Shown here piece after piece: positions 41,237 through 50,355 of a DNA stretch of 64,000 bases (positions are counted from its first letter, which is position 1; each line of letters begins with the position of its first letter). Made by a program: the position numbers and the translations under genes. The notes below the pieces were generated by a model. That model did not search any database, had not been told where the DNA came from, and saw only the letters and a list, made by a program, of their open reading frames with translations. Origin of the DNA: Paraburkholderia sp. (lineage in GTDB: Bacteria > Pseudomonadota > Gammaproteobacteria > Burkholderiales > Burkholderiaceae); the NCBI RefSeq assembly GCF_028283785.1, contig NZ_JAPWKB010000014.1, positions 186,001 to 250,000 on the forward strand. The letters are read 5' to 3'.

Positions 41237-41869
41237 GTGGCTGTGACGACGCCGACCAAGACACCATCATCCCGTAAGCCGGCGTTGACGCGCGATCGCG
41301 ACGTGCGGGCTGCCGTCCGGCGCAAGGTCCTTGCCGACCATATTGCGGATCCGGCCGTACTGGTGTTGGACGAACTGGGACTTGAACACGGCGCCTGCCG
41401 CGTTGACATCGCCGTCATCAACGGCTCAATTCATGGTTACGAATTGAAAAGCGACGCCGACACGCTTGCACGTCTGCCTCAGCAGATCGAGATCTACTCC
41501 CGGGCGCTAGACCGGGCGACACTCGTTGTCGGTGAGCGTCATCTGGACGCCGCTAAACGGCTTTTGCCGGATTGGTGGGGGATCAAAGTGACAAGCACGG
41601 GCGTGCGCGGGGCCGTTTACGTCGAAAGTGAACGATCGGCTGTATCCAATCCCGGTGTTTCGCCATTTCACGTTGCGCATTTGCTGTGGCGAAATGAAGC
41701 GGTTGAAATTCTCGCCGCGATGGACGTGACCAAGAAAGACCTGAGGGGAAGCCGCGCGGAGCTTTATGCGTTGCTTGCGCGGCTGTTGCCGTTGGCGGAA
41801 CTGCGTTCTCAGGTTAGGAGCACACTTAAACAGCGTTCAAACTGGCGACGTCACTCACTACCTTTGTGA
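41237..41869 (+). CDS. sce7726 family protein with PD-(D/E)xK-like motif
   Basis: The 210-residue protein starts at GTG 41237 behind GAGGAG. It matches the sce7726 family: RDRDVRAAV, then RVDIAVINGSIHGYELKSDA, DTLARLPQQIEIYS and LPDWWGIK. The order D57, E69-x-K71 and Q83 resembles the active site of restriction-nuclease-like PD-(D/E)xK folds; this is my reading and activity is not established. Its stop lies inside the end of the opposite beta-family gene (44-nt overlap). Base composition appears less GC-rich than the flanking core genes. Confidence 0.8.
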   Translation: MAVTTPTKTPSSRKPALTRDRDVRAAVRRKVLADHIADPAVLVLDELGLEHGACRVDIAVINGSIHGYELKSDADTLARLPQQIEIYSRALDRATLVVGERHLDAAKRLLPDWWGIKVTSTGVRGAVYVESERSAVSNPGVSPFHVAHLLWRNEAVEILAAMDVTKKDLRGSRAELYALLARLLPLAELRSQVRSTLKQRSNWRRHSLPL

Positions 41870-42674
41870 TGTGGTGATTACTGGCAACCGTCGGCCATGT
41901 CGATGCGCCGCCCGTGCTTCCGCCGCGATTTGCGCACTCGTCGATATATTCGTCACCGTATGAGAAGGCCGCTCCATAAAAAATCGGCGGCGTGGCATGG
42001 GTGATGATCCTGCATACATCGGCGTATTGCGCTCTACCAAATTTCTTGACCTGAACGCCCATCGCAATGAACCAGGCGTCGTCGATCGTATATTTTATTT
42101 TCGCGTTGGGATCGAGCATTCGCGGGTCCATCAATTCTGTGCGGGGATGTGCAACCGCATAGTCGCTGAATGTCGGCTTTCTATACCCTTTTGGCAGCAT
42201 GCGGATCAGGGCTTTATAGCCAAGCCAGTCGGATCGCGGCGACGTGCCGTGAGGCCTGTAAGCCGCAGCGGGAAGTGCGGCAGGAAAGGCCGCCGCAGCG
42301 ACCGTCAGGCTACGCCATTCATTCATTGCCGGCAGTTGGTCCAGGAGTGCCTTCCACACGAGGCCCTGAGCAGTGGCCGATGATGCTACGTCTTCCGCGC
42401 AGTCGATTATCAGATCACATGCGTGGGTGCCTAGACCGATTTGTCCCAGCAGTGCCGCAATGCGGGTGCTGAGGTCAGGCGTAAAGTCGTCTACGACCAG
42501 ACGGATGCATGCGCCCTTGCCATCAACTGCCGCGATCGCGGCGACCGCAACGATATAGTCCGCATCGCGGTCCAGACCGACGACCGGGATTGCATTTGCG
42601 TCGTTCGCGCGTACCCAAATCGGTCGTTGATTATTTGTGTTTTTTTGAAAATATTCGTCACTCGTAACCCGCAA
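41826..42674 (-). CDS. beta-family protein (PF14350-like), probably lacking its N-terminus
   Basis: The 282-residue product carries middle and C-terminal features of beta-family proteins: ACDLIIDCAEDV, EWRSLTVAAAAFP, IFYGAAFSYGDEYIDECA and SNHHITKVVSD. Family members I know begin with a Y-P-x-L-(K/R) barrel strand about 100 residues earlier. Here the frame starts at TTG 42674, twelve bases from the cydB stop, in an A/T-rich stretch. I read it as 5'-truncated by insertion or deletion. It converges with sce7726, a family often paired with such proteins. Function is unknown. Confidence 0.7.
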   Translation of the reverse strand: MRVTSDEYFQKNTNNQRPIWVRANDANAIPVVGLDRDADYIVAVAAIAAVDGKGACIRLVVDDFTPDLSTRIAALLGQIGLGTHACDLIIDCAEDVASSATAQGLVWKALLDQLPAMNEWRSLTVAAAAFPAALPAAAYRPHGTSPRSDWLGYKALIRMLPKGYRKPTFSDYAVAHPRTELMDPRMLDPNAKIKYTIDDAWFIAMGVQVKKFGRAQYADVCRIITHATPPIFYGAAFSYGDEYIDECANRGGSTGGASTWPTVASNHHITKVVSDVASLNAV

Positions 42675-42686
42675 ACCCCAACCCCC

Positions 42687-43676
42687 TCACTCCCCCATCT
42701 CCGCCCGTCCCACCACCTTGCCCCGGAAAATAAAATACTGATACAGGTTGTAGCCGATCATCACCGGAAACACGAGGCCGATCCCGACGAGCATAAACAC
42801 CAGTGTCGGCGAATCCGATGCCGCCTGAACGACTCCAATCTTGCCCGGCACGAAATCGGGAAACAGGCTCACGGCAAGGCCCACGAACGACATCAGGAAC
42901 AACGCCACCGACGCCCGGAACGGTATCGTCGAACTGCCCAGATACAGCGTCCCCATGACCACGGCGAAACACAACGCCGCGCACGCACCCAGCGCCATCA
43001 ACAGATGAAACACGTGCGGTTGCGACCAGCGGTCGTGACCCACCGAGCTATACAACCACGTCGCCGCGGTCAGCAACACCGCCGCGCCGACCGTCACCAC
43101 CGCGCTCAACAACGCCATGCGCCGCGACCATTGTTCGATCGCGCCGACGGTCTTGCCCACCAGATAGGTCGAGCCGAGCAACGCATAGCCGGCCACCACG
43201 CCGATTGCCGCAATGACGATGAAAATCACGCTTAGCGGCCCCGGCACGAAACCCGTAATCACCGTTCCGAGTATCACGCCTTGCGACGCGGCCGCGACCA
43301 GACTGCCCGTTCCAAACACCGCGTCCCACACCTTCCCGTGCGTCGCGCTATGACGAAACTCGATCGCGGCGCCGCGCATGATCAAACCCGCAATCAACGC
43401 CATCACCGGCAAATACAGGTCTTGAAGCAGCGTTGCATAGGCGAGCGGAAACGCGCCGAACAAAGCCCCGCCGAGTACCACCAGCCACGTCTCGTTCGCA
43501 TCCCACACATGACCGATCGATTCGATCATCACGTCGTGATCCGAACGCCGCTTCGTCAACAGACTCAGAATGCCGACGCCGAGATCGAAGCCGTCGGTGA
43601 CGACGTAAATCACCAGCATCAAACCGATCAGGCCGAACCAGGTCACGGCGAGCATCGAGTGAACGGAATTTTCCAT
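42687..43676 (-). CDS. cydB: cytochrome bd-type ubiquinol oxidase subunit II
   Basis: The 329-residue protein has about eight or nine membrane helices and the signature VTDGFDLGVGILSLL, then DANETWLVVLGGALFGAFP. It pairs with subunit I to reduce oxygen to water in the inner membrane using quinol. It is close to the CioB type. It lies 37 bp after the cydA-like gene. No CydX-like small gene follows; the next sequence is the truncated beta-family gene. Confidence 0.95.
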   Translation of the reverse strand: MENSVHSMLAVTWFGLIGLMLVIYVVTDGFDLGVGILSLLTKRRSDHDVMIESIGHVWDANETWLVVLGGALFGAFPLAYATLLQDLYLPVMALIAGLIMRGAAIEFRHSATHGKVWDAVFGTGSLVAAASQGVILGTVITGFVPGPLSVIFIVIAAIGVVAGYALLGSTYLVGKTVGAIEQWSRRMALLSAVVTVGAAVLLTAATWLYSSVGHDRWSQPHVFHLLMALGACAALCFAVVMGTLYLGSSTIPFRASVALFLMSFVGLAVSLFPDFVPGKIGVVQAASDSPTLVFMLVGIGLVFPVMIGYNLYQYFIFRGKVVGRAEMGE

Positions 43677-43713
43677 GAGACAACCTCACGTTTCAGGATC
43701 CAGAAGGACGGGT

Positions 43714-45147
43714 TCAGTATTCGGTCGCATCGACGCGGTCACGGGCGTCCGCGCTTGCCTCGCGCGTCACGTCGGGAGCGGACAACGGAGACGGAGCGGG
43801 CGTGATCGTCAGGTCGGGACCGGTGCGCAACCACTTGCGTGCCAGCACGAAGAACGTCGCGATCAGCACCACGTAGAACGTGAAAAACATCACCATGCTC
43901 AGTGTGACCGACGATGCCGCGACCGTGGACGCCGCATCGCGCGTCCGCAGCAAGCCATAGACGACCCACGGTTGACGACCGACTTCGCGCACGATCCATC
44001 CGGCTTCCACCGCGACATACGGCAGCGGAATACACAGCACCCACGCCAGCAACAACGTGCGCTGCGCGAGCAACGCGTCGAGCGCGCCGCGCGTTTTGCG
44101 CAACGTCCATGCGGTCCAGAACGCGAGCCCCATAAACGCAAAGCCGATCCCGGCCATCACCCGAAACGCGTAGTAGAGAAGCGGTAGCATCGGCGGTTGA
44201 TCGGCCGGTGCGAAGTCCTTCAGACCCTTGACCTCGCCGTGCAACGAATGCGTGCCGAGAATGCTCAGCATGCCCGGCACTTCGATCGACCAGTCGTTGC
44301 GCTGTGCATCGCGGTTCGGCCATGCCAGCAGCGACCACGACGCACCGGTGCCGGGCGCATTGGTGGTCCAGTGTCCTTCGATCGCCGCGCCTTTCGCCGG
44401 TTGCGTCGCGAACACGCTGCCGCCGCTCGCGTCGCCGAGCCAGATCTGCAACGGTGCGACGACGACCAGCACCGTCAGCGCGAGCTTGAACGAGCGGACG
44501 AAAAAATCAGCACTGCGTTTGCGCAGCAGCATGTACGCGGAAATGCCCGCGATCACGAACATGCCGGTCTCGATCGCGGCGACCCACATATGCGTGACGC
44601 CCCACACCATGTCCGGATTGAAGATTGCCGCGACGTAGTCGGTGACGACGATCTTGCCGTCGATCACGCTATAACCGGCAGGCGTCTGCATCCACGAATT
44701 GGCGACCATGATCCAGAACGCGGACAGGCTCGATCCCAGCGCGACCATGCAGGTCGCGAACAGATGCACGCGGCGCGACACGCGCCCCCAACCAAGCATC
44801 ATCACGCCGACGAACCCTGCTTCGAGCATGAACGCCATCGCGCCTTCGAAGCCGAGAATATTGCCGATGAACTGACCGGTGTATTTCGAAAACCCCGCCC
44901 AGTTGGTGCCGAACTGAAACTCCATCGGAATCCCGCTGACCACGCCGACCGCGAAATTCAGCACCAGCAGCTTGCTCCAGAATCGCGCGTGCCGGTAATA
45001 CAGAACATCGCCAGTCTTCAGCCAGAGCACTTCGACCAGCACCAGAAACGCCGACAGACTGATCGTCAGGATCGGCCACAGAATATGGAAAATCGCGGTC
45101 ATCGCGAACTGCGCGCGCGACAGGTCGAGAACGTCATTGATGTGCAC
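43714..45147 (-). CDS. cydA: cytochrome bd-type ubiquinol oxidase subunit I (CIO type)
   Basis: The 477-residue protein binds the haems of bd oxidase. H21 in AIFHILWP is the expected haem ligand, and IPMEFQFGTNW and NPDMVWGVTHMWVAA are conserved. The quinol loop is short, as in the cyanide-insensitive CioA subgroup. Its first 14 nt overlap the end of the YdeP-like gene, so all three genes are likely one transcript. Confidence 0.94.
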   Translation of the reverse strand: MHINDVLDLSRAQFAMTAIFHILWPILTISLSAFLVLVEVLWLKTGDVLYYRHARFWSKLLVLNFAVGVVSGIPMEFQFGTNWAGFSKYTGQFIGNILGFEGAMAFMLEAGFVGVMMLGWGRVSRRVHLFATCMVALGSSLSAFWIMVANSWMQTPAGYSVIDGKIVVTDYVAAIFNPDMVWGVTHMWVAAIETGMFVIAGISAYMLLRKRSADFFVRSFKLALTVLVVVAPLQIWLGDASGGSVFATQPAKGAAIEGHWTTNAPGTGASWSLLAWPNRDAQRNDWSIEVPGMLSILGTHSLHGEVKGLKDFAPADQPPMLPLLYYAFRVMAGIGFAFMGLAFWTAWTLRKTRGALDALLAQRTLLLAWVLCIPLPYVAVEAGWIVREVGRQPWVVYGLLRTRDAASTVAASSVTLSMVMFFTFYVVLIATFFVLARKWLRTGPDLTITPAPSPLSAPDVTREASADARDRVDATEY

Positions 45148-47485
45148 GATGCATCTCCTGAGCAGGCATCACGACCGCGCGCGTGGCGGAATCCGGACCG
45201 TTCGCGGCGGCCGTCACCACCTTGACGGGCACCGACTTATACGACGGCGTGCGGCTTTTCTGGTCGTACGCATAGAGCGGCACGAGCGGGTTCGCTTCCG
45301 GGTAATACGCGCCGCAGCAGCCGTCCGGCAGCGAATATTCGATCACCTTGAAACTGCGGATCACGCGGTCGATTCCGTCCGTCGACAGCGACACGATATC
45401 GACGCGTTCGCCCGGATGCAGATCGCGCTTTTTCAGTTCGCGCGCGTTCATGAACACCACATCGCGTTGACCGAACACGCCGCGATACCGGTCCGAATGC
45501 GAATAGAGCGTCGTGTTGTACTGGTCGTGGCTGCGCATCGTGGTGAGCCACAACGCGTCGGGATCGTGTTGATGCGGATCTTCGTCGAGGCCTTTGAACA
45601 CGAGAAAATTGGCGCGGCCCGTGGACGTCGCCCAGATCCGGTCGCGCGCTGTCGATGCAAGATGAAAGCCGCCCGGCACGCGAATCCGCGCGTTATAGGC
45701 CTGAAACGCGGGAAACACGATTTCGATCGCGTCGCGAATCCGGTCGTAATCCGCGATCATTTCCTCCCACCGCACATGCGATTGCGGACCCATCGTCGCG
45801 CGCGCGAAGCCGGCGACGATCGCCGGTTCGCTCAGCAAATGCGGCGACGCGGGCTCGTTGCGACCCGCCGACGCATGCACCATCGACATCGAATCCTCGA
45901 CGGTGATCGATTGCGGGCCGTCCGCCTGAATATCGATTTCAGTGCGGCCGAGGCAGGGCAGAATCAACGCGTCGCGACCGTGCACCAGATGACTGCGATT
46001 GAGTTTGGTCGCGATATGCACGGTCAGGTTCAGCTTGCGTATCGCCGCCTGCACGCGAACCCAGTCAGGCACGGCCGCCGCGAAATTGCCGCCCAGGCCG
46101 ATAAACACTTTCGAGTCGCCGCGCATCATCGCTTCGATAGTCGCGACCACATCGCGGCCGTGCGCGGCGGGCGGCCGAAAGCCGAATGCGCGCTCGATGC
46201 CGTCGAGCAGCTGTGTCGAGGGTTTTTCCGTGATGCCGACCGTGCGGTTGCCCTGCACGTTCGAATGCCCGCGCACCGGACACACGCCCGCGCCGGGTCG
46301 TCCGATATTGCCGCGCAGCAGCGCGAGATTCGCGATCTGCTGGACGTTTTCGGTGCCGCGATGGTGCTGCGTGAGTCCCATCCCGTAGACGAGAATCGCG
46401 TTTTTCGCGTTCATGTAGAGGGTCGCGGCATTCGTGATGTCGGCGCGCGACAAGCCGGACTGACGCTCGATCGCGTCCCATCCGGTGGTGCGCAGATCCG
46501 CCAGCAGCGCGTCGATGCCATGCGTATGGCCTTCGATGAATTCGATGTCGAGGATGCGCGGTTGATCGGCGGCAAGCGCGGCGTCGTCGGCATCGACGAT
46601 CGCTTTCATCATGCCTTTGAGCACCGCGACATCGCCGCCGACGCGCACCTGATAGAGAAACGTGCTGATCTGCGTAAAGCCGAGCGTCGCCATTTCCACC
46701 GGATTTTGCGGCGACGCGAAGCGTTCCAGCGCGCGTTCGCGAAACGGATTGAACGAGACGATCTTGCCGCCGCGTCGCGACGCCGCGTGCAGATCGCTCA
46801 TCATCCGCGGACTGTTCGTGCCGGGATTCTGGCCGAAGATGAAAATCGCGTCCGCCTGTTCGAAATCCTCGAGCAACACCGTGCCTTTGCCGACGCCGAT
46901 CGATTCCGGCAAGCCGACGCTGGTGGCTTCGTGGCACATGTTCGAGCAATCGGGAAAGTTATTGGTGCCGAACTCGCGGATAAACAGTTGATAGAGAAAC
47001 GCGGCTTCGTTCGACGCACGGCCCGAGGTGTAGAAATCGGCCTGATCGGGGTGATCGAGCGCGTTCAGATGCGCGCCGATCAACGCGAACGCATCGGCCC
47101 ATTCGATCGGCATGTAGCGATCCGACGCGGCGTCATAACGCATCGGATGCGTCAGACGTCCGGCCATTTCGAGGTCGTAGTCGTCCCACGCGGTCAGTTC
47201 GGACACGCTGTGCGCTGCGAAAAAATCCGGCGTGCACCGCATCGCCGTCGCTTCCCACGCCACGGCTTTCGCGCCGTTCTCGCAGAATTCGAACGACGAC
47301 GTGTGCTTCGGATCGGGCCACGCGCAGCCGGGGCAATCGAAGCCTTGCGGCTGATTCATATGCAGCAGCGTTTTCGCGCCCGAAACCGCGATGCCTTGCA
47401 CCGCGAGCGCTTCGCCGGTCGCCTTCAGCGCGCCCCAGCCGCCGGCCGGTTCGCTGTAGATCCGAATGTCCTTTCTGGTGGCCAT
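45134..47485 (-). CDS. YdeP-like molybdopterin oxidoreductase
   Basis: The 783-residue protein belongs to the FdhF/YdeP family. FDCPGCAWPDPK near residue 50 is the N-terminal cysteine motif, and PDCSNMCHEATSVGLPESIG and FGQNPGTNSPRMMS bind the molybdopterin guanine dinucleotide cofactor. YGMGLTQHHRGTENVQQIAN and NIGRPGAGVCPVRGHSNVQG follow. There is no Tat signal, so it is cytoplasmic. In E. coli YdeP affects acid resistance but its substrate is unknown. Here it directly precedes and overlaps a bd oxidase gene, which suggests a respiratory or redox link. Confidence 0.9.
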   Translation of the reverse strand: MATRKDIRIYSEPAGGWGALKATGEALAVQGIAVSGAKTLLHMNQPQGFDCPGCAWPDPKHTSSFEFCENGAKAVAWEATAMRCTPDFFAAHSVSELTAWDDYDLEMAGRLTHPMRYDAASDRYMPIEWADAFALIGAHLNALDHPDQADFYTSGRASNEAAFLYQLFIREFGTNNFPDCSNMCHEATSVGLPESIGVGKGTVLLEDFEQADAIFIFGQNPGTNSPRMMSDLHAASRRGGKIVSFNPFRERALERFASPQNPVEMATLGFTQISTFLYQVRVGGDVAVLKGMMKAIVDADDAALAADQPRILDIEFIEGHTHGIDALLADLRTTGWDAIERQSGLSRADITNAATLYMNAKNAILVYGMGLTQHHRGTENVQQIANLALLRGNIGRPGAGVCPVRGHSNVQGNRTVGITEKPSTQLLDGIERAFGFRPPAAHGRDVVATIEAMMRGDSKVFIGLGGNFAAAVPDWVRVQAAIRKLNLTVHIATKLNRSHLVHGRDALILPCLGRTEIDIQADGPQSITVEDSMSMVHASAGRNEPASPHLLSEPAIVAGFARATMGPQSHVRWEEMIADYDRIRDAIEIVFPAFQAYNARIRVPGGFHLASTARDRIWATSTGRANFLVFKGLDEDPHQHDPDALWLTTMRSHDQYNTTLYSHSDRYRGVFGQRDVVFMNARELKKRDLHPGERVDIVSLSTDGIDRVIRSFKVIEYSLPDGCCGAYYPEANPLVPLYAYDQKSRTPSYKSVPVKVVTAAANGPDSATRAVVMPAQEMHRAHQ

Positions 47486-47622
47486 GTCCGCGTCCTTGTC
47501 CCGTACCTTGCCGGTCCGGGTTGGACCGTTGGAACGATGATCGGCGCGATCGGCGGTGCGGGCTTACACAAATGCCCGATGGTTGTCGAATCGCACGACG
47601 CGTCGTACCAACGGACGACGTG

Positions 47623-47997
47623 TCAGGTCCAGTGCTTCATATCCGTGATCGCGCTTCGATCGACCGGGTTCGCGCGCAGTCGATGCGCATGCACGCGTGG
47701 GTCGCGCGGGTGCAGGCGCGTGGTGTCGAAGCCTTGCGGGTCCGGTTGCGATGCGGTGGCCGATGGCCCGCACGTATTGCAACCCGTGACGGCGACGTGA
47801 GTGGCGATGCCGGCGGAATCACCGGATGAGTGATCGGTCGCGAAGCGTTCGAGCGGCAATTGCATATCGCCGCCGACGCGCGACACAGTGTCCGCGATAC
47901 CCGGCGCGTTGACGATGCCGATTGCGAAACCCAAGGCGATGGACGCGGCACCGATGGCCGACGCGCGGACCGGCCGCGTGATGCGGAGTGCTTTCAT
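47623..47997 (-). CDS. hypothetical exported or membrane-anchored protein
   Basis: The 124-residue product starts MKALRITRPVRASAIGAASI and has one hydrophobic segment near residues 12-32 that could be a signal anchor. The rest is polar, with VTGCNTCGPSATA in the middle and many His/Arg residues towards the end. I do not recognise the family. A GGGAG lies about 10 bp before the start at 47997. It lies between ydeP and the DUF481 gene and may be leftover sequence. Confidence 0.45.
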   Translation of the reverse strand: MKALRITRPVRASAIGAASIALGFAIGIVNAPGIADTVSRVGGDMQLPLERFATDHSSGDSAGIATHVAVTGCNTCGPSATASQPDPQGFDTTRLHPRDPRVHAHRLRANPVDRSAITDMKHWT

Positions 47998-48236
47998 TGC
48001 AGGAATCTCCCGAAACAGGTTCCCGACTGACCGGCTGACAGAACGGCAGACGCAAGTGGAAACGGTCGGGGATGACGCAGTATCGGCGGCGGTGCGGTTC
48101 GGGCTTTTCAGCGACGCACGGTCTGTTTCGAATTTGCCGGGACTTCTTCGGGTGGGGAGGTTTTTTATAGTGCCGGGCGCTCGCGTGCGACACGGTGTCA
48201 GCGCCATGACGTCATCGCACGCGAATCGCGTTCGGC

Positions 48237-49025
48237 TTATTTCGGACCGAACGTATAACCGATCGATGTCATAAACACCGTATCGACTTTCTTCACGCCG
48301 TTGAGCGGATGATTCTGATAGCTGTTCGACAAGGTCATCTTCAACTGGAAGTGATCGTTGATCGCGGTCGTCAGGCCGAGATCCACTTGCGTGCGCAGGT
48401 CGCCGAGATAACCGAGGTTCGGATACACCGACACGCGTTCGTTGAACGCAGACTTGCTGCCGATCTTCTGCACCAGGTTTTCGCCGAGCAGCAACTCCGG
48501 ATAGTTGCGCGAGCCTTCCTTGTACTGCTCGTAGTTGTACGACAGACCCGTGTAAACATCGAACAGGGTGGGCGCAGTCTTGACCACGTGATAGCCGAAG
48601 CCGCCGCCCGCCGACGCCTGAAAGTTCAGGTCCTGCAGTTCATTGCGCTTCGCGTTGAACAGCCCGAGCGCATAGACGCGATCGGACAGATCGTGGTCGT
48701 ACTCGGTGTTTAACGTGACGAGATTATTCGACACCGACTTCGTGCCGTCCGACGTGCTGGTGCCGTAAAGGCCGGTCAAAGCAGACGTGAACTTGTCGGT
48801 TGGGCTGGCCCAATCCAGCGTGGCGCTGAGGTTGACGCTTACCGAACTCGTATCGCCGGACGCGGCGCTGACGCCGCCGTTGATCGAGCCGCGCCAGGCG
48901 TTATCGGTTTTGACGACCGTGTCGGTGGGAACCGCGACGGTTTCGGCCCATGCGGGTTCGCAAACGAGAGCGAGGGACGCGAGAGGGAAGAGAAGAGGTA
49001 GAGCGCGCGTGTTTTTCAAACTCAT
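48237..49025 (-). CDS. DUF481 family outer-membrane protein
   Basis: The 262-residue product has a signal peptide ending near PAWAE, then alternating beta-strand sequence typical of small outer-membrane barrels. WRGSINGGVSAASGDTSSVSVNL and repeats of aromatic/glycine pairs fit DUF481. FMTSIGYTFGPK is a normal barrel end with an aromatic near the terminus. Function is unknown; homologues are salt- or stress-induced in some bacteria. Confidence 0.85.
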   Translation of the reverse strand: MSLKNTRALPLLFPLASLALVCEPAWAETVAVPTDTVVKTDNAWRGSINGGVSAASGDTSSVSVNLSATLDWASPTDKFTSALTGLYGTSTSDGTKSVSNNLVTLNTEYDHDLSDRVYALGLFNAKRNELQDLNFQASAGGGFGYHVVKTAPTLFDVYTGLSYNYEQYKEGSRNYPELLLGENLVQKIGSKSAFNERVSVYPNLGYLGDLRTQVDLGLTTAINDHFQLKMTLSNSYQNHPLNGVKKVDTVFMTSIGYTFGPK

Positions 49026-49469
49026 GATCCAGAGTGAAGGGATGATGGGAGGACATCCGGTATGCAGAGAAGACAGAACCGGATGGCGAAGACGCCGGGG
49101 CGCACTACAACGTCGCGAACCTGGACCATCACACGTGGCGTGACCACGAAGCCCGGGTTGCGCGAGTCAGCCCGTTGGATAGCGATCGGCGGTCTATGTT
49201 CCTTACCCATTCTTTCCGGTGCGCGTCGACGCATGCATTGGGTGGCCCCGATGCGCGCTTCTTCGCGCGTGGGCGGGGCCTCCACACAATCTCCTCAATT
49301 TCCTCATCGTTGCTGCGTCTTTCTTTCTTACTATTCGCCATCGTCGAAGCATCGGTCATCACGATGCTTTGAATCATGGTCTGGTGGGAAGCGCGCGAAG
49401 CAGGCAGGTAAAAGTGTCCGCGTCGTCGCAACGAAACCGGATCTCCAGGTAAAGAGTGGAGCCCGATTT
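49026..49469. other. 444-bp intergenic region, no supported gene
   Basis: Divergent promoters of the DUF481 gene and the response regulator should lie here. Short reading frames exist on both strands but lack family resemblance or ribosome-binding sites. A pyrimidine-rich stretch with TTTCTTTCTTAC lies near 49320. I see no operator that I can name. Confidence 0.5.
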
Positions 49470-50285
49470 ATGACTGTCCGTCTACTTGTCGTCGAGCCGG
49501 ATCAAGAGATTCGCGATCAGCTGCGTGCGCATTTTCAGCAGAACCAGATCGAGATGTCGGTGCTGTATGGCGTGACGCAACTCGTGAGTCGCGTCGAACT
49601 CGAATGTCCGTCGGCGATTCTGTTGCGCGCCGAAGCACCGATGCTCGACGAACGCAGCGCGATCCGGCGCTTGCGTTTTGCGGGCTACGATATGCCGATC
49701 ATCGTGCGCAGCACGTCGAACGACGTGGTCGACAAGATCGTCGCGTTCGAACTCGGCGTGGATGACTACATCGTCGATCCGGTCGATCTTCGTGAACTGA
49801 CCGCACGCATCCGGCGCACGGTGCAGCGCTGCAGTCATGCACTTCTCGATGCGCCGGAGATTCGCCGCAGCGTCACGTTCGGTGAGTTTCAGGTCGATTT
49901 CGCCGCGCGTCGGCTGGTGAAAAATGGCCGCGATATCGCGCTGCGTTCCAGCGAATTCGCGTTGCTGAAAATCTTTACCAGCAATCCGATGCGGGTCTTG
50001 ACGCGTTCGATGGTCAACAGTCAGCTCGGCAAGAGCGCGACGCAACATGGCAGCCTGGACGTCGCGGTGTGCCGTTTGCGCTCGGTGATCGAAGACGATC
50101 CGTCCGCGCCGCGTTTGATCCAGACCTTGCGCGGACGCGGCTATATGTTCGTGCCATCGAGCGACAGACCCGACGCGACGACATCCGATCACGATGGCGC
50201 CGACGTATCGCGGCTTCACGCGTCGCCGATGAATCCGGCGCAGTTGAGTCCGGCGATGGGACGCGTGGATCACGAACGGGTGTGA
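49470..50285 (+). CDS. OmpR-like response regulator with a degenerate receiver
   Basis: The 271-residue protein has a receiver-like domain (1-115) and an OmpR-type winged helix ending in TLRGRGYMFVPS. Receiver residues are altered: the acidic pair is E9-P10-D11, the phosphoacceptor position in AILLRAEAP is R53, and the usual lysine in YIVDPVDLR is D103. Classical phosphorylation is therefore unlikely. No histidine kinase adjoins it. Start at 49470 by the canonical TVRLLVVEP start. Confidence 0.85.
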   Translation: MTVRLLVVEPDQEIRDQLRAHFQQNQIEMSVLYGVTQLVSRVELECPSAILLRAEAPMLDERSAIRRLRFAGYDMPIIVRSTSNDVVDKIVAFELGVDDYIVDPVDLRELTARIRRTVQRCSHALLDAPEIRRSVTFGEFQVDFAARRLVKNGRDIALRSSEFALLKIFTSNPMRVLTRSMVNSQLGKSATQHGSLDVAVCRLRSVIEDDPSAPRLIQTLRGRGYMFVPSSDRPDATTSDHDGADVSRLHASPMNPAQLSPAMGRVDHERV

Positions 50286-50317
50286 ACCCAGGCCGGTGCG
50301 CTACCGGCCTCGCGGAT

Positions 50318-50355
50318 AAAAAAAGCCGCGCAACCTCCGGTTGCGCGGCTTTTTT
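50318..50355. terminator. bidirectional terminator
   Basis: AAAAAAAGCCGCGCAACC at 50318-50335 pairs with GGTTGCGCGGCTTTTTT at 50339-50355 around a short TCC loop. It separates two convergent genes and can act in both directions. Confidence 0.9.

Noticed and set aside
45137..47800. Long forward frame opposite the YdeP-like gene
   Set aside because: It has low-complexity Arg-rich sequence and no domain signature, while the reverse strand encodes a clear molybdopterin enzyme.
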